Made by a program: the position numbers and the translations under genes. The notes below the pieces were generated by a model. It saw only the letters and a program-made list of their open reading frames with translations. It was not told the origin of the DNA and made no database searches. This document shows positions 1-8,000 of a DNA stretch of 50,047 bases, piece by piece; the first letter of the stretch is position 1; every line of letters begins with the position of its first letter. Origin of the DNA: Methylobacter sp. BlB1 (GTDB taxonomy: Bacteria; Pseudomonadota; Gammaproteobacteria; Methylococcales; Methylomonadaceae); NCBI RefSeq assembly GCF_015476545.1, contig NZ_JADMKV010000031.1, forward strand, positions 1 through 50,047, read 5' to 3'.

Positions 1-501
1 TCCCCCAATGTCGGCGGTTATATCGTCTCCTACGGCCAGAGCAGCGGCAAGTACAGTTCAAACATTGATGCCGGCAACAAGACCTCGCTCACGGTGTGCG
101 GATTGCAAGAAGGTCAAAAGTATTATTTCGCGGTGAAGGCCTATGATGCGACCCGGACCACCGAAAGCAATTATGCCAACGAAGTCAGTAAAATAGTTCC
201 TATCAAGGCGGAGCTAACGGCGGATTTCACTGCCAGTGCAACCAGCGGCGCTCCGGGCTTAGTGGTGAGTTTCACGCCTGTCGGCAGCGGGACAGTCATA
301 AGCTGGAAATGGGATTTCCCAGGTTCAATCACTCCTTCCGTAACGAACACGACTGCTGAAGTCGTCACTGCGACTTACCCTAATCCAGGAATGTATAGCG
401 TAAGTCTGACATTGATCGGACCAAGTGAAAGTGTCACCAAGACTAAGAGAAACTTGGTTACCGTGGAGGCTAAGAGGGGATCTGCGGGAGAAATCAAGTG
501 A
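1..501 (+). CDS. C-terminal part of an FN3/PKD-domain surface or secreted protein (start lies outside the window)
   Basis: The frame is open from the first base, so the gene begins upstream of the window. The first 55 or so codons look like the end of a fibronectin type III domain, with the typical pattern LQEGQKYYFAVKAYD followed by ESNYANEV. A PKD-like domain follows, recognisable by ADFTASATSG, the WKWDFPG core and a YPNPGMYSVSLTL strand. Such modules are common in secreted or cell-surface proteins of gammaproteobacteria and act as spacers or carbohydrate- and protein-binding units; no catalytic domain is visible here. The reading frame stops only 9 bases before the left end of an IS3-type element, so the protein may have lost a C-terminal anchor or sorting signal. 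There is no PEP-CTERM or similar tail. The domain assignment is fairly firm; the overall function is unknown. Confidence 0.7.
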   Translation, partial: SPNVGGYIVSYGQSSGKYSSNIDAGNKTSLTVCGLQEGQKYYFAVKAYDATRTTESNYANEVSKIVPIKAELTADFTASATSGAPGLVVSFTPVGSGTVISWKWDFPGSITPSVTNTTAEVVTATYPNPGMYSVSLTLIGPSESVTKTKRNLVTVEAKRGSAGEIK

Positions 502-510
502 ATGCCTGAC

Positions 511-1139
511 TGAGGCGGTCTAAAAGAATTGATCAGTCCAGTTGAGAGATAGACCTTAACTGGAGTAAAAAACGACGATAAGAACAAAAAGTATTCAAAA
601 GGATTCAGGCTGGTCCCTGGAACAAGGCCAAGCCAAGCTGAAACGGCTCGAAGCCTGTCTATCTAAACCAATAATGCTGAGGAACTGGATCAAGGAACAT
701 CATAAGGCGGTCGGCTGGAGCATGAGTTCCCGCATGCAGGCGCAACTGGTGTGCAATGCTTGACGATGGCAATCTGGTAGCGCCGCCCTGAAGCCGGCTT
801 GAGCCATCATGTCGGATCGCCGTGTTCAAAGATGCCGGGAAGACGTTTCGGTCCTTATTGAAGGCCCACGGCTTCCAAGGCAGCATGAGCCGGAAAGGCG
901 ATTGCTGGGACAATGCCGTGCTGGAAAGCTTCTTTGGCCGTTTGAAACAGGAACTCGTGCAATAGCGAAATTATCAAACCCGGTATGAAGCGCAGCAGGC
1001 TGTTCTATATCTCAGTGTTTTATAACCCTCAGTGGCTACGCCTGTACCCGGGTTACAAAAGTCCCAGCACATATGAAGCAGAAATGAATCAACTACAGAA
1101 TGTTGCTTAACTGTATTGATCGATTTTACGACCACCTCA
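511..1139 (+). mobile_element. Internally deleted IS3-family insertion sequence with both terminal inverted repeats
   Basis: The left end begins TGAGGCGGTC at 511. The right end, read on the other strand from 1139, begins TGAGGTGGTC. Both continue with an AAA block and a GATCA block, so the two are imperfect terminal inverted repeats. Only about 630 bases remain of an element that is normally about 1.2-1.3 kb: orfA and the front of orfB are gone. No clear target-site duplication is visible. The element sits between the truncated FN3/PKD gene and the tviB-like gene, whose ribosome binding site starts 20 bases beyond the right end. Confidence 0.7.
707..1110 (+). pseudogene. IS3-family transposase orfB (DDE integrase) remnant
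   Basis: This is the C-terminal part of an IS3-type integrase in broken frames. The peptide VGWSMSSRMQAQLVCNA is followed by a frame change. After about position 826 comes SLLKAHGFQGSMSRKGDCWD, then NAVLESFFGRLKQELVQ, which contains the catalytic glutamate region of IS3 transposases. An in-frame TAG at 963 interrupts the coding, after which RNYQTRYEAQQ and a PSTYEAEMNQL tail run to a TAA at 1108-1110. The DDE aspartates of the first part are missing or scrambled. It cannot encode an active transposase. Confidence 0.8.
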
Positions 1140-1169
1140 TAGAGATTTGTACAAAATTGGGAGGTAAGT

Positions 1170-2453
1170 ATGCATAACAGAAAAATATCAGTAATTGGTC
1201 TGGGTTATGTCGGATTGCCGGTTGCAGTCGAATTTGGTAAAAATCAGCAGGTTATCGGATTCGATATCAATTCGATACGCATTGAAGAGCTCAAAAAAGG
1301 CATTGAGCGCACCAATGAAGTAGATGTGGAAGATCTGACTAGAGCCAATATTTTATATACTTGTAATGCTGAAGACTTAAAAAAGGCGGATTTTCATATA
1401 ATTGCAGTACCTACGCCGGTCAATAAAGCCAAACAGCCGGATCTGAGGCCGGTAATCAAGGCCTCAAGAACTGTAGGTAAACAACTTAAAAAAGGTGATA
1501 TTGTTGTTTATGAATCAACAGTCTATCCGGGAGCTACAGAGGAAGATTGCATTCCTGTTCTGGAACAGGAATCGGGATTGATATGGGGTATCGATTTTAA
1601 TGTCGGGTACTCGCCTGAGCGAATTAATCCCGGCGATAGACAGCATACATTTAAGACTATTACTAAAGTAGTGTCAGGAGATACGCCTGAAACGCTGGAA
1701 ACTGTAGCGTCTGTTTATGAATCCGTGGTTACGGCTGGTGTACATAAAGCAGCTACCATCAAAGTCGCGGAAGCAGCCAAGGTGATTGAGAATACTCAAA
1801 GGGACTTAAATATCTCATTAATGAACGAGCTGGCTTTGATTTTCAATAAAATGGATATTGATACAAGAGATGTTTTGGCCGCGGCATCAACAAAATGGAA
1901 TTTTTTGCCATTCGATCCCGGACTGGTGGGAGGACACTGTATAGGCGTTGACCCTTATTATCTTACTTATAAATCGGCAACTTTAGGATATACACCACAA
2001 GTCATCCTGTCCGGGCGCAGTATTAATGACAGTATGGGAAACTTCATAGCCGCTCAGACGGTAAAGGAATTAATCAAAGCCGAAAAGTGCGTCAGAGGCA
2101 GCGTAGTCACTATTTTAGGCTTTACGTTTAAAGAGAATGTTCCCGATATAAGAAACACACGAGTCATTGATATTTATAGAGAATTGCAAACCTACGGCAT
2201 TAATGTGCAGGTGTTCGATCCCCTGTCGGATTCAAATGAAATAATGGAAGAATATGGGGTTAAATTATCATCAGAAGATGAACTGAAACCCGCTCATGCC
2301 GTGCTGTTAGCTGTACCGCATGATTACTTTTTAGATAAGGATTGGTCTTATTTGTTAGGTTTATTACATGATGAGACAGGCATAGTTATAGATATCAAAG
2401 CCAAGCTTGAAAGAGAGAGGGTACCAAAAGGCATTAAACTTTGGAGGTTGTAA
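1170..2453 (+). CDS. tviB: Nucleotide sugar dehydrogenase, TviB/WbpA type (UDP-N-acetylhexosamine 6-dehydrogenase)
   Basis: A 427-residue member of the UDP-glucose/UDP-mannose dehydrogenase family, closest in style to TviB/VipA of Vi-antigen synthesis. It would oxidise a UDP-N-acetylhexosamine to the uronic acid with two NAD per sugar, in the cytoplasm. The N-terminal Rossmann motif is IGLGYVGLP (from about residue 9). The central domain has AEAAKVIENTQRDLNISLMNE, and the catalytic cysteine is C257 in GGHCIGVDPYY. The C-terminal nucleotide-sugar domain contains GFTFKENVPDIRNTR. Length is normal and the frame is intact. A strong Shine-Dalgarno sequence, GGGAGGT, sits 4 bases before the ATG. 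It lies between two insertion-sequence remnants, apparently an isolated survivor of a larger polysaccharide cluster. The exact sugar substrate cannot be told from sequence alone. Confidence 0.88.
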   Translation: MHNRKISVIGLGYVGLPVAVEFGKNQQVIGFDINSIRIEELKKGIERTNEVDVEDLTRANILYTCNAEDLKKADFHIIAVPTPVNKAKQPDLRPVIKASRTVGKQLKKGDIVVYESTVYPGATEEDCIPVLEQESGLIWGIDFNVGYSPERINPGDRQHTFKTITKVVSGDTPETLETVASVYESVVTAGVHKAATIKVAEAAKVIENTQRDLNISLMNELALIFNKMDIDTRDVLAAASTKWNFLPFDPGLVGGHCIGVDPYYLTYKSATLGYTPQVILSGRSINDSMGNFIAAQTVKELIKAEKCVRGSVVTILGFTFKENVPDIRNTRVIDIYRELQTYGINVQVFDPLSDSNEIMEEYGVKLSSEDELKPAHAVLLAVPHDYFLDKDWSYLLGLLHDETGIVIDIKAKLERERVPKGIKLWRL

Positions 2454-2582
2454 TATTTCATGGTAGAAATTGTTTTAACTGATGAGCTTGACTTTAAAGG
2501 ATTCAGGCACTTGGTATGCGGCCTCTAAAAATAATAACTGATGTTACGGGTGCCGCTGAAAAAGTTTCTTATCTTGCTATGA

Positions 2583-3145
2583 AAAAAGCTTGAGTTATGC
2601 ATCGATTATTTAATCAGCCACACCAGCTATGCGACAGCAATAAGTTTGCCAGCAATGCTGAACGGCGAAGTAAATCATGATCAATTGACGAGGTTTTTAT
2701 CGGAGCGAGATTATACCTCGAAAGATTTATGGTGGGAGGTCAAATCGATGGTGCGACAGTTTGAGCGCGAGGCCGGCTGTCTAATTTTTGATAATAGGGT
2801 TCAGGAGAAAGCATAGACGGATGAGGGCGAGATCATGTGCAGGCATGGTTGGCTGATGGGCTTCGAATAAGAAGTGCTTTTCGTGCGGTGGGTTTGCAAA
2901 TAAAGACAGTAGCACCGGCTTGCTGAGTCTGGTGTGCAGTGATTTAAGGTGCGATGGCTAACAGGTCGATCTGCCAGCAACGATGGCAAGTTGAAGGATT
3001 TCATAAGTCCCTGAAAGCCAATGCGGGTTGGCAAAATCTCCAACTCGCATGGTGATCATGCAGAACAACCCTGTGTTTGGTCATCTATGCCGTGTTCAAG
3101 CTGGAATGCTTGAAGATCAGATATAAGGGCAATTAGAAGGCCTAT
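2583..3145 (+). pseudogene. Decayed IS4-type DDE transposase
   Basis: The first section, from about 2586, reads LELCIDYLISHTSYATA, then AMLNGEVNHDQLTRFLSERD, then REAGCLIFDNRVQEKA, which is typical of the N-terminal half of an IS4-type transposase. A TAG stop follows directly (codon at 2814-2816), and the middle of the gene is deleted and frameshifted. Near 2970-3050 the C-terminal part reappears as CQQRWQVEGFHKSLKANAG. This preserves the YREK signature spacing (R-x3-E-x6-K), with the tyrosine changed to cysteine. After another frame change comes LVIYAVFKLECLKIRYKGN. At least two stops and several shifts make it inactive. The remnant ends just before the glycosyltransferase gene, and an extended TTG start for that gene would fall within transposase-derived DNA. 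Confidence 0.75.
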
Positions 3146-3215
3146 TTTGAATTGCAAAAAATGCAGACTGCATAACATCAGTCGAACAATCAGAAACCTA
3201 AAAGAAACCACTATT

Positions 3216-4139
3216 ATGCAAAGTAAAAAATATATTACGGTCATAATTCCTACATTTAATCGTCGTAAGTTTATCGTCGAAGCCGTTACCAGCGTACTAG
3301 AGCAAAATATTGATGATCTTGAAATTATTGTTGTGGATGACGGATCAACAGATGGCACACAGGATGTGCTTAAGCCGTACATGAATGTTATTCGTTACAT
3401 ATATCAGGAAAATCGTGGCGTCAGTGCTGCACGGAACCGCGGCGTTCGGGAAAGCAGCGGCGAACTGCTTGCCTTCCTGGACAGTGATGACCTTTGGTCT
3501 CCCGGCAAACTCAACGCTCAGATAAATAGGGTGTTAGGTGATGATATTCTGAGCTTTCAAGAGGTGGAATGGTTTGTTGACCATGAAGAGGACCGGGAAT
3601 TTCTCAACCAATGCAAAAGTGTAACATGGCCGCGTTGCGATACTTCGGGCTATGTGCTCGACCCCGTCCTCGATGTAGCCGCGGGACGATATTTCCACCT
3701 AGGAACTTTGCTTTGCAGGAAGAGTACATTTTTGGAAGTAGGGTTCTTTGATGAGAATTTATGCTTTGGAGAGGATGAAGACTGGTTCAGCAGGGCCTCT
3801 ATGAAAATGCGCTTTCATTATATTTCTGAACCTTTTTTGAAAAGACGCTTTCATGTGAATCAGACCGGGTCTGAGCGGGAAGAATGTCTTCAAAGTTTAA
3901 TAACAGTCTTTTCCAATATCAAAGCTCGGACCGAAGAAGTCCATCCGAAAGCTCATGCGATTGCCAACAGGCGATTGGCTGCAAAATGGTCCCATTTGGC
4001 AAATATTTTAGCTGATCAGGAACGCTATTTAGAGGCAAGTCGTGCGGCTGGAACAGCTTTTGTCCTAGAGCCATTCGATATAAGAAGGCTAATGAAATCG
4101 GTATTGCTATTTTGTAATGTTTCAATTAAGTCAAAGTAG
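3216..4139 (+). CDS. Family 2 glycosyltransferase
   Basis: A 307-residue GT-A fold glycosyltransferase. The N-terminus ITVIIPTFNRRKFIVEAV is the usual nucleotide-binding start of GT2 enzymes. It continues with EIIVVDDGSTDGT, then NRGVSAARNRGV, and a DXD-type metal motif in LLAFLDSDDLW. A second acidic motif, GEDEDWFSRA, occurs further on. It would add a sugar from a nucleotide-sugar donor to a lipid-linked or growing polysaccharide at the inner face of the membrane; no transmembrane segment is obvious. I chose the ATG at 3216 rather than the upstream in-frame TTG at 3147, because the 23 extra residues are encoded by transposase-derived DNA. The role is probably in the same surface polysaccharide as the tviB-like gene; donor and acceptor are unknown. 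Confidence 0.85.
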   Translation: MQSKKYITVIIPTFNRRKFIVEAVTSVLEQNIDDLEIIVVDDGSTDGTQDVLKPYMNVIRYIYQENRGVSAARNRGVRESSGELLAFLDSDDLWSPGKLNAQINRVLGDDILSFQEVEWFVDHEEDREFLNQCKSVTWPRCDTSGYVLDPVLDVAAGRYFHLGTLLCRKSTFLEVGFFDENLCFGEDEDWFSRASMKMRFHYISEPFLKRRFHVNQTGSEREECLQSLITVFSNIKARTEEVHPKAHAIANRRLAAKWSHLANILADQERYLEASRAAGTAFVLEPFDIRRLMKSVLLFCNVSIKSK

Positions 4140-4614
4140 ATGAAAAATATCTCTTCCTGTTTGCGCCCACTAACTGTACCGGGTCATTAAAATTCTAAAG
4201 TCAAGCGGAGGCGGACATATATATTGCTGTTGCTTTTTTGCATTGCCGTAAATCAGGTTATTGCGTAAATTACTTAGGTGTTGATACTCATTGTAAGGTT
4301 GAGCAGGATAAAGAATAATGACTTTTGAGCGATATATCATAGTAGTTAGGCGGCTAACCTAGACTGCTAGAAAATAATGGAAAAAATAGTGCATGGTATT
4401 GCTCAAAATTTTGAAATGTTGCGGCTCAATTCAGCAGCAGCAATTCAAAAACAAAGGCATGAAATGAACGCGATCATTAGAAAAGATTTAGAAGTGAAAC
4501 GACCAGGAGCCGAATGCCCTATCGTTAATTCATTCGATGGTTTGTGGCTTTATCTATAAACGAAAGTAGTTTGGTCTTTTATTAATAAATGAGAAAGCAA
4601 GCGAAGGAGTTTAT
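4140..4614. other. Intergenic stretch before the sorted protein
   Basis: The only open frame is a 60-codon one at 4377-4559 with no ribosome binding site and no recognisable sequence, so I do not call it as a gene. The last 15 bases carry a clear Shine-Dalgarno sequence for the next gene. The region is AT-rich and presumably contains its promoter, but I could not single out convincing -35 and -10 boxes. Confidence 0.4.
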
Positions 4615-5004
4615 ATGAATATTCGACAAATGTTATTAGCGGGTATAGCGGTTGTGTTCTTAACTACTGGCAACGCCTGGGCTGACGAAGACAGCAAAAC
4701 AAACAATGGTAAATCGGATTGGTTCTCTCGATCGACACTTGTACATAAGCTAAGCACTTTGCACCGTAAAATACATGCTTGGCGTAATAAGATGTGGCAG
4801 GTTGGGAATTATGAGTCAAAGCAATCTTATGGATCTACACCTTCAGGTGGAGTTACAAATGGTTCTACATCTACAGGTAGCGTAGTAAGAGGCGTTGCTC
4901 CAGAAATTGATGCCGCATCCGGAACCAGTGCGATCGCTTTGCTAACCGGTGTTTTATTATTGGCGGGCGAAAGGCCTCGGTCTCGACGGGTTAACATTTC
5001 CTGA
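4615..5004 (+). CDS. VPEID-CTERM-type sorting-signal protein, likely substrate of the adjacent exosortase E
   Basis: A 129-residue secreted protein. Residues 1-23 form a signal peptide ending NAWA. The middle (about 24-94) is polar and basic, then glycine/serine/threonine rich (STPSGGVTNGSTSTGS), a likely linker. The C-terminus is a tripartite sorting signal: APEIDAASG at 95-103, a hydrophobic segment at about 104-117, and an arginine-rich end ERPRSRR at 119-125. This matches the VPEIDxxSG signal of the VPEID-CTERM family, whose dedicated sorting enzyme is exosortase E. An AGGAG ribosome site sits 5 bases before the ATG. The exosortase gene begins 65 bases downstream on the same strand, with a strong hairpin between. 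What the mature protein does is unknown. The first signal residue is A rather than V. Confidence 0.88.
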   Translation: MNIRQMLLAGIAVVFLTTGNAWADEDSKTNNGKSDWFSRSTLVHKLSTLHRKIHAWRNKMWQVGNYESKQSYGSTPSGGVTNGSTSTGSVVRGVAPEIDAASGTSAIALLTGVLLLAGERPRSRRVNIS

Positions 5005-5020
5005 TCTATAGCATTAAAAC

Positions 5021-5049
5021 CGGATCAGCATACTACTTATGCTGATCCG
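5021..5049 (+). terminator. Perfect 12-bp hairpin between substrate and exosortase genes
   Basis: CGGATCAGCATA at 5021-5032 pairs perfectly with TATGCTGATCCG at 5038-5049 around a 5-base loop. It is followed by CTCTTTCTC, which is pyrimidine-rich but not a true T-run. It lies 16 bases after the substrate stop codon and 20 bases before the exosortase start. It could partly terminate transcription or protect the upstream mRNA end, giving much substrate and little enzyme. Confidence 0.6.
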
Positions 5050-5069
5050 CTCTTTCTCACCTTTGCCGA

Positions 5070-6761
5070 ATGATGACTGAATATGTAACACAATTTTGCA
5101 CCATAGCAACCTCAAAACGATTAGCAATTCGCTGGTCATTGCTTCTGGCAATTCTGGCATTCGAATTCATGGCGATAACGATCAGGCATGATATGCCGCC
5201 ACTCCTGGAGACTGAGGTTAGCTGGTCAGTTCGGTTATTCCATTCTTCGAATAAGATTTGGCGGATTGGCCTCTGGATCATCTGCGCCAATCTCCTTATC
5301 TTTAGCCCGCGGATTAAGGCCGTGCTTGGCAGTTTACGGGAGCAGTCGAGCGATTATCATTGGTCGATTTGGTTAGCATTCCACATTTTCACTTTTTTTG
5401 CGTTCGCAGTTGTTACTGCATTCCTATTTGCAACACCGGTCAATCCCGCTCGGCTCACAGCATTCTGGTTTACAGTTTGGTTTACATTGTTGAGCGCAAC
5501 TTTGCTGTTATGGCTGCTCGCTTTGGCTCCAGGGCAGTTCTGGCTGCGGCTGATCCGTCAGGAGTATACAGCATTGCTAATGGGAGGCATGCTGGGGATA
5601 GGCGCTTGGCAGACCATAAGAGTGCTCAATCGAAGAGAAGGATTCTTAGGTCAAGAAGAATTCTGGAACTCTTTGTCCATACCTACCATGCAGCTCGTCC
5701 ATGCACTGCTCAGCTGGATTTATGACGACCTCGTCTATCAGCCCCTCGTCTATCAGCCGGAAAAATTCTTGCTAGGTACAACCTCTTTTCAGGTTGAAAT
5801 CTTTTATCCTTGCTCAGGTTTGGAAGGGATTGCCTTAATTACCTTATTTCTTGCTATTTATCTTTGGCTATTCCGTAAGGCACTACGTTTCCCGCAAGCC
5901 TTTTGGCTTTTTCCTCTAGGCATATTATTTATCTGGTTGGCCAATGCCGTACGTATTGCCATGTTGATTGCGATCGGCGCGTCCTTCTCTCCTGAAGTGG
6001 CGCTACAAGGCTTTCACGCCCAAGCCGGCTGGATAGCCTTCACTTTAATTGCCATCGGTGCGATTGCTTTGTCTAACAGGATGCAGTTTTTTACCATTGC
6101 CAACTCAGGCTTTCCAGTTGTTGGAGCCGACAAATCTCTTGCAGCGGCTCTGCTTGTTCCATTATTGGCTTTGATGGCTGCTTCAATGGTGTCGTCAGCC
6201 TTTTCCAGCGGCTTTGATAGACTATATCCTGTCCGCGTGGCAGCTATCGCGGTGGCGCTTTACTACTTCCGCGATGCTTATAAAGGCCTCGGCTGGAGTT
6301 GGTCCTGGCAGGCGCTGTTAATCGGCACTGCAGTGTTCCTGATCTGGATGTTGCTGGAGCCCGACGCTGACAGCAGCAAGACTGCATTATCACAGGGATT
6401 GGCGGAGCTCACGAGCGGATCGGCTGTGATCTGGCTGGCTTTTCGCGTGATTGGGTCGGCAATCGCGGTGCCCTTGGCTGAGGAGCTTGCCTTCCGCGGT
6501 TACTTGATTCGCAAATTAACCGCGAAAGACTTTGAAAATGTACCGCTTGGGCAGTTCTCATGGTTTTCATTCATGGCTACCTCCGTACTTTTCGGATTAA
6601 TGCATGAACGCTGGGTTGCCGGAATCTTGGCCGGAATGGGTTATGCCCTGGCTCTATATCGTCGCGGGCAGCTTGGCGACGCCGTCATTGCCCATATGAC
6701 GACCAACGCATTGATTGCCGTTTTTGTCCTCACACAGGCGAAATGGTCTTTATGGTCATAA
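5070..6761 (+). CDS. xrtE: Exosortase E / CPBP intramembrane protease fusion (VPEID-CTERM system)
   Basis: A 563-residue polytopic inner-membrane protein in two parts. The N-terminal half (to about residue 335) is an exosortase: catalytic C248 in FYPCSGLEG, R295 in WLANAVRIAM and H316 in GFHAQAGWIAF, the Cys-Arg-His triad of this family. The C-terminal half (about 350-563) is a CPBP/Rce1-type protease, with E471-E472-x3-R476 in AEELAFRGYL, FGLMHE, and a late HMTTN motif. Exosortases cut the C-terminal signal of proteins arriving through Sec and probably transfer them to another molecule. The fused protease suggests a second processing step. The adjacent upstream gene encodes the matching substrate. 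An in-frame 15-bp tandem duplication encodes LVYQPLVYQP at residues 221-230. The start ATG at 5070 is followed directly by a second ATG. Confidence 0.9.
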   Translation: MMTEYVTQFCTIATSKRLAIRWSLLLAILAFEFMAITIRHDMPPLLETEVSWSVRLFHSSNKIWRIGLWIICANLLIFSPRIKAVLGSLREQSSDYHWSIWLAFHIFTFFAFAVVTAFLFATPVNPARLTAFWFTVWFTLLSATLLLWLLALAPGQFWLRLIRQEYTALLMGGMLGIGAWQTIRVLNRREGFLGQEEFWNSLSIPTMQLVHALLSWIYDDLVYQPLVYQPEKFLLGTTSFQVEIFYPCSGLEGIALITLFLAIYLWLFRKALRFPQAFWLFPLGILFIWLANAVRIAMLIAIGASFSPEVALQGFHAQAGWIAFTLIAIGAIALSNRMQFFTIANSGFPVVGADKSLAAALLVPLLALMAASMVSSAFSSGFDRLYPVRVAAIAVALYYFRDAYKGLGWSWSWQALLIGTAVFLIWMLLEPDADSSKTALSQGLAELTSGSAVIWLAFRVIGSAIAVPLAEELAFRGYLIRKLTAKDFENVPLGQFSWFSFMATSVLFGLMHERWVAGILAGMGYALALYRRGQLGDAVIAHMTTNALIAVFVLTQAKWSLWS

Positions 6762-7381
6762 AAACTGACGAAACCGGAGGCTGCAAAGCGCTGCCGCAGT
6801 CTGAATAATATTGCTGATCAGGATTAGCGTTTCATCAGCAAAATTATAAAAAATCGATGGTATTGAAATGATTTATATGATTGGAAAGGGGAGCAGTTCA
6901 TTGATAGGGGGAAATCGGCTTACACGCATTTTATTCCTTCTGCGGAGTAAATTTTTCCGTAATAAAACCATGACTTCTTCAATCTGCCGACTATTTTCAT
7001 CAGATTCCGTTTTGTGCCGATTGCCCGCTTTTGGCACTCCGCAGCCCTGCTGCTACAGCTTCACTGGCCAGTTGCCAATTTAAAGAACCGGGTAGAAATG
7101 TCATGAAATATTCATTCGATAAGTCACTGGAAAGAAATAACGCCCTTCCTTTGAAAAATGATAAGCTTATGGCTGAAGTTAGAACTGCAATTAAAATGCC
7201 CATTGGGAAGTACAGGCGGTGCCTCGAGCCCTGGAAAAGAAAAAATTGTTATGATTGGGTGAGAGGCTTAAATGCTGATTTTTCATTGGTTGGTAGTTTG
7301 GGGTTTTTCAAATTCAGTTTAGTGGTCAATACAGTCAATACATATTGATAAGTTAACGTGGTGTTTTTGGAGAGCGAGCAA
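6762..7381. other. 620-base region without a supportable gene
   Basis: Three overlapping short frames occur here (6868-7083 and 7031-7348 on plus, 7000-7203 on minus). None has a good ribosome site, a recognisable motif or convincing composition. The last part holds the Shine-Dalgarno sequence of the following export gene. The stretch may be a decayed gene or a long leader. Confidence 0.35.
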
Positions 7382-7981
7382 ATGAATACATTCACTTTGA
7401 GAAGTTTAATATTTCCAAATTATAGAGGCAGTCTTTTAGCTTTCTTTTTGGGTTGCATGCTTTGGCTGCCTGATCAGGCTTTTGCTCAGGCGGATAGCAA
7501 TTATCGCCTCAATCCGGGCGATAAGCTGCAAATTACCGTCTGGGAAGAGGAAAAGTTAAAACAGGATGTAGTGGTGCTGCCGGATGGCACAATCTCTTTT
7601 CCTCTGGTCGGCCATGTCGCCGCTGCCGGTAAAACGACTGAGGAGTTAGTCAGTTTACTACGGGAACGTCTTAAACAATTTATTCCGGACTCCGAAGTAA
7701 ACGTCAGGTTACTCGCCGCAACGGGCAACATGATTTATGTAACCGGCGAGGTCGCCCACCCGGGGGCATTCGTGATGACAAGGCCTACGGATGTAATGCA
7801 AGCCTTGAGCATGGCCGGTGGCCTGACAGAATTTGCCAAGAAAAACAGCATTATCGTATTGAGGCGTGAAGCAGATGGTCGAGCCAAGTCCTTGCCTTTT
7901 GAGTACGGCGATGTTGAAGACGGCGAAAACATAGAATCGAATATTTTATTGCAAAGCGGCGATACTATCGTGGCGCCATGA
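7382..7981 (+). CDS. Polysaccharide biosynthesis/export protein (Wza-like, outer-membrane secretin family)
   Basis: About 199 residues. An N-terminal hydrophobic signal segment ends DQAFAQA. A Poly_export domain follows with YRLNPGDKLQITVWEEEKL, LPDGTISFPLVGHVAAAGKT and a SLLRERLKQFIPDSEVNV helix-strand unit. A SLBB domain then begins GNMIYVTGEVAHPGAFVM and ends with LLQSGDTIVAP. Such proteins form periplasmic and outer-membrane rings for export of exopolysaccharide. It is shorter than E. coli Wza and lacks the C-terminal barrel helix, as do many exosortase-linked versions. There is no lipobox cysteine that I can see. I chose the ATG at 7382 because GGAGAGCGAG precedes it; an in-frame GTG 24 bases upstream gives an unnatural leader. 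The next gene starts 19 bases downstream. Confidence 0.85.
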   Translation: MNTFTLRSLIFPNYRGSLLAFFLGCMLWLPDQAFAQADSNYRLNPGDKLQITVWEEEKLKQDVVVLPDGTISFPLVGHVAAAGKTTEELVSLLRERLKQFIPDSEVNVRLLAATGNMIYVTGEVAHPGAFVMTRPTDVMQALSMAGGLTEFAKKNSIIVLRREADGRAKSLPFEYGDVEDGENIESNILLQSGDTIVAP

Positions 7982-8000
7982 ACAATTTTAAAAGGAAAGC

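Noticed and set aside
4377-4559. 60-codon open frame before the sorted protein
   Set aside because: No ribosome site, no motif, no signal peptide.
6868-7348. Overlapping 71- and 105-codon frames
   Set aside because: They overlap each other, lack translation signals and match no family I know.
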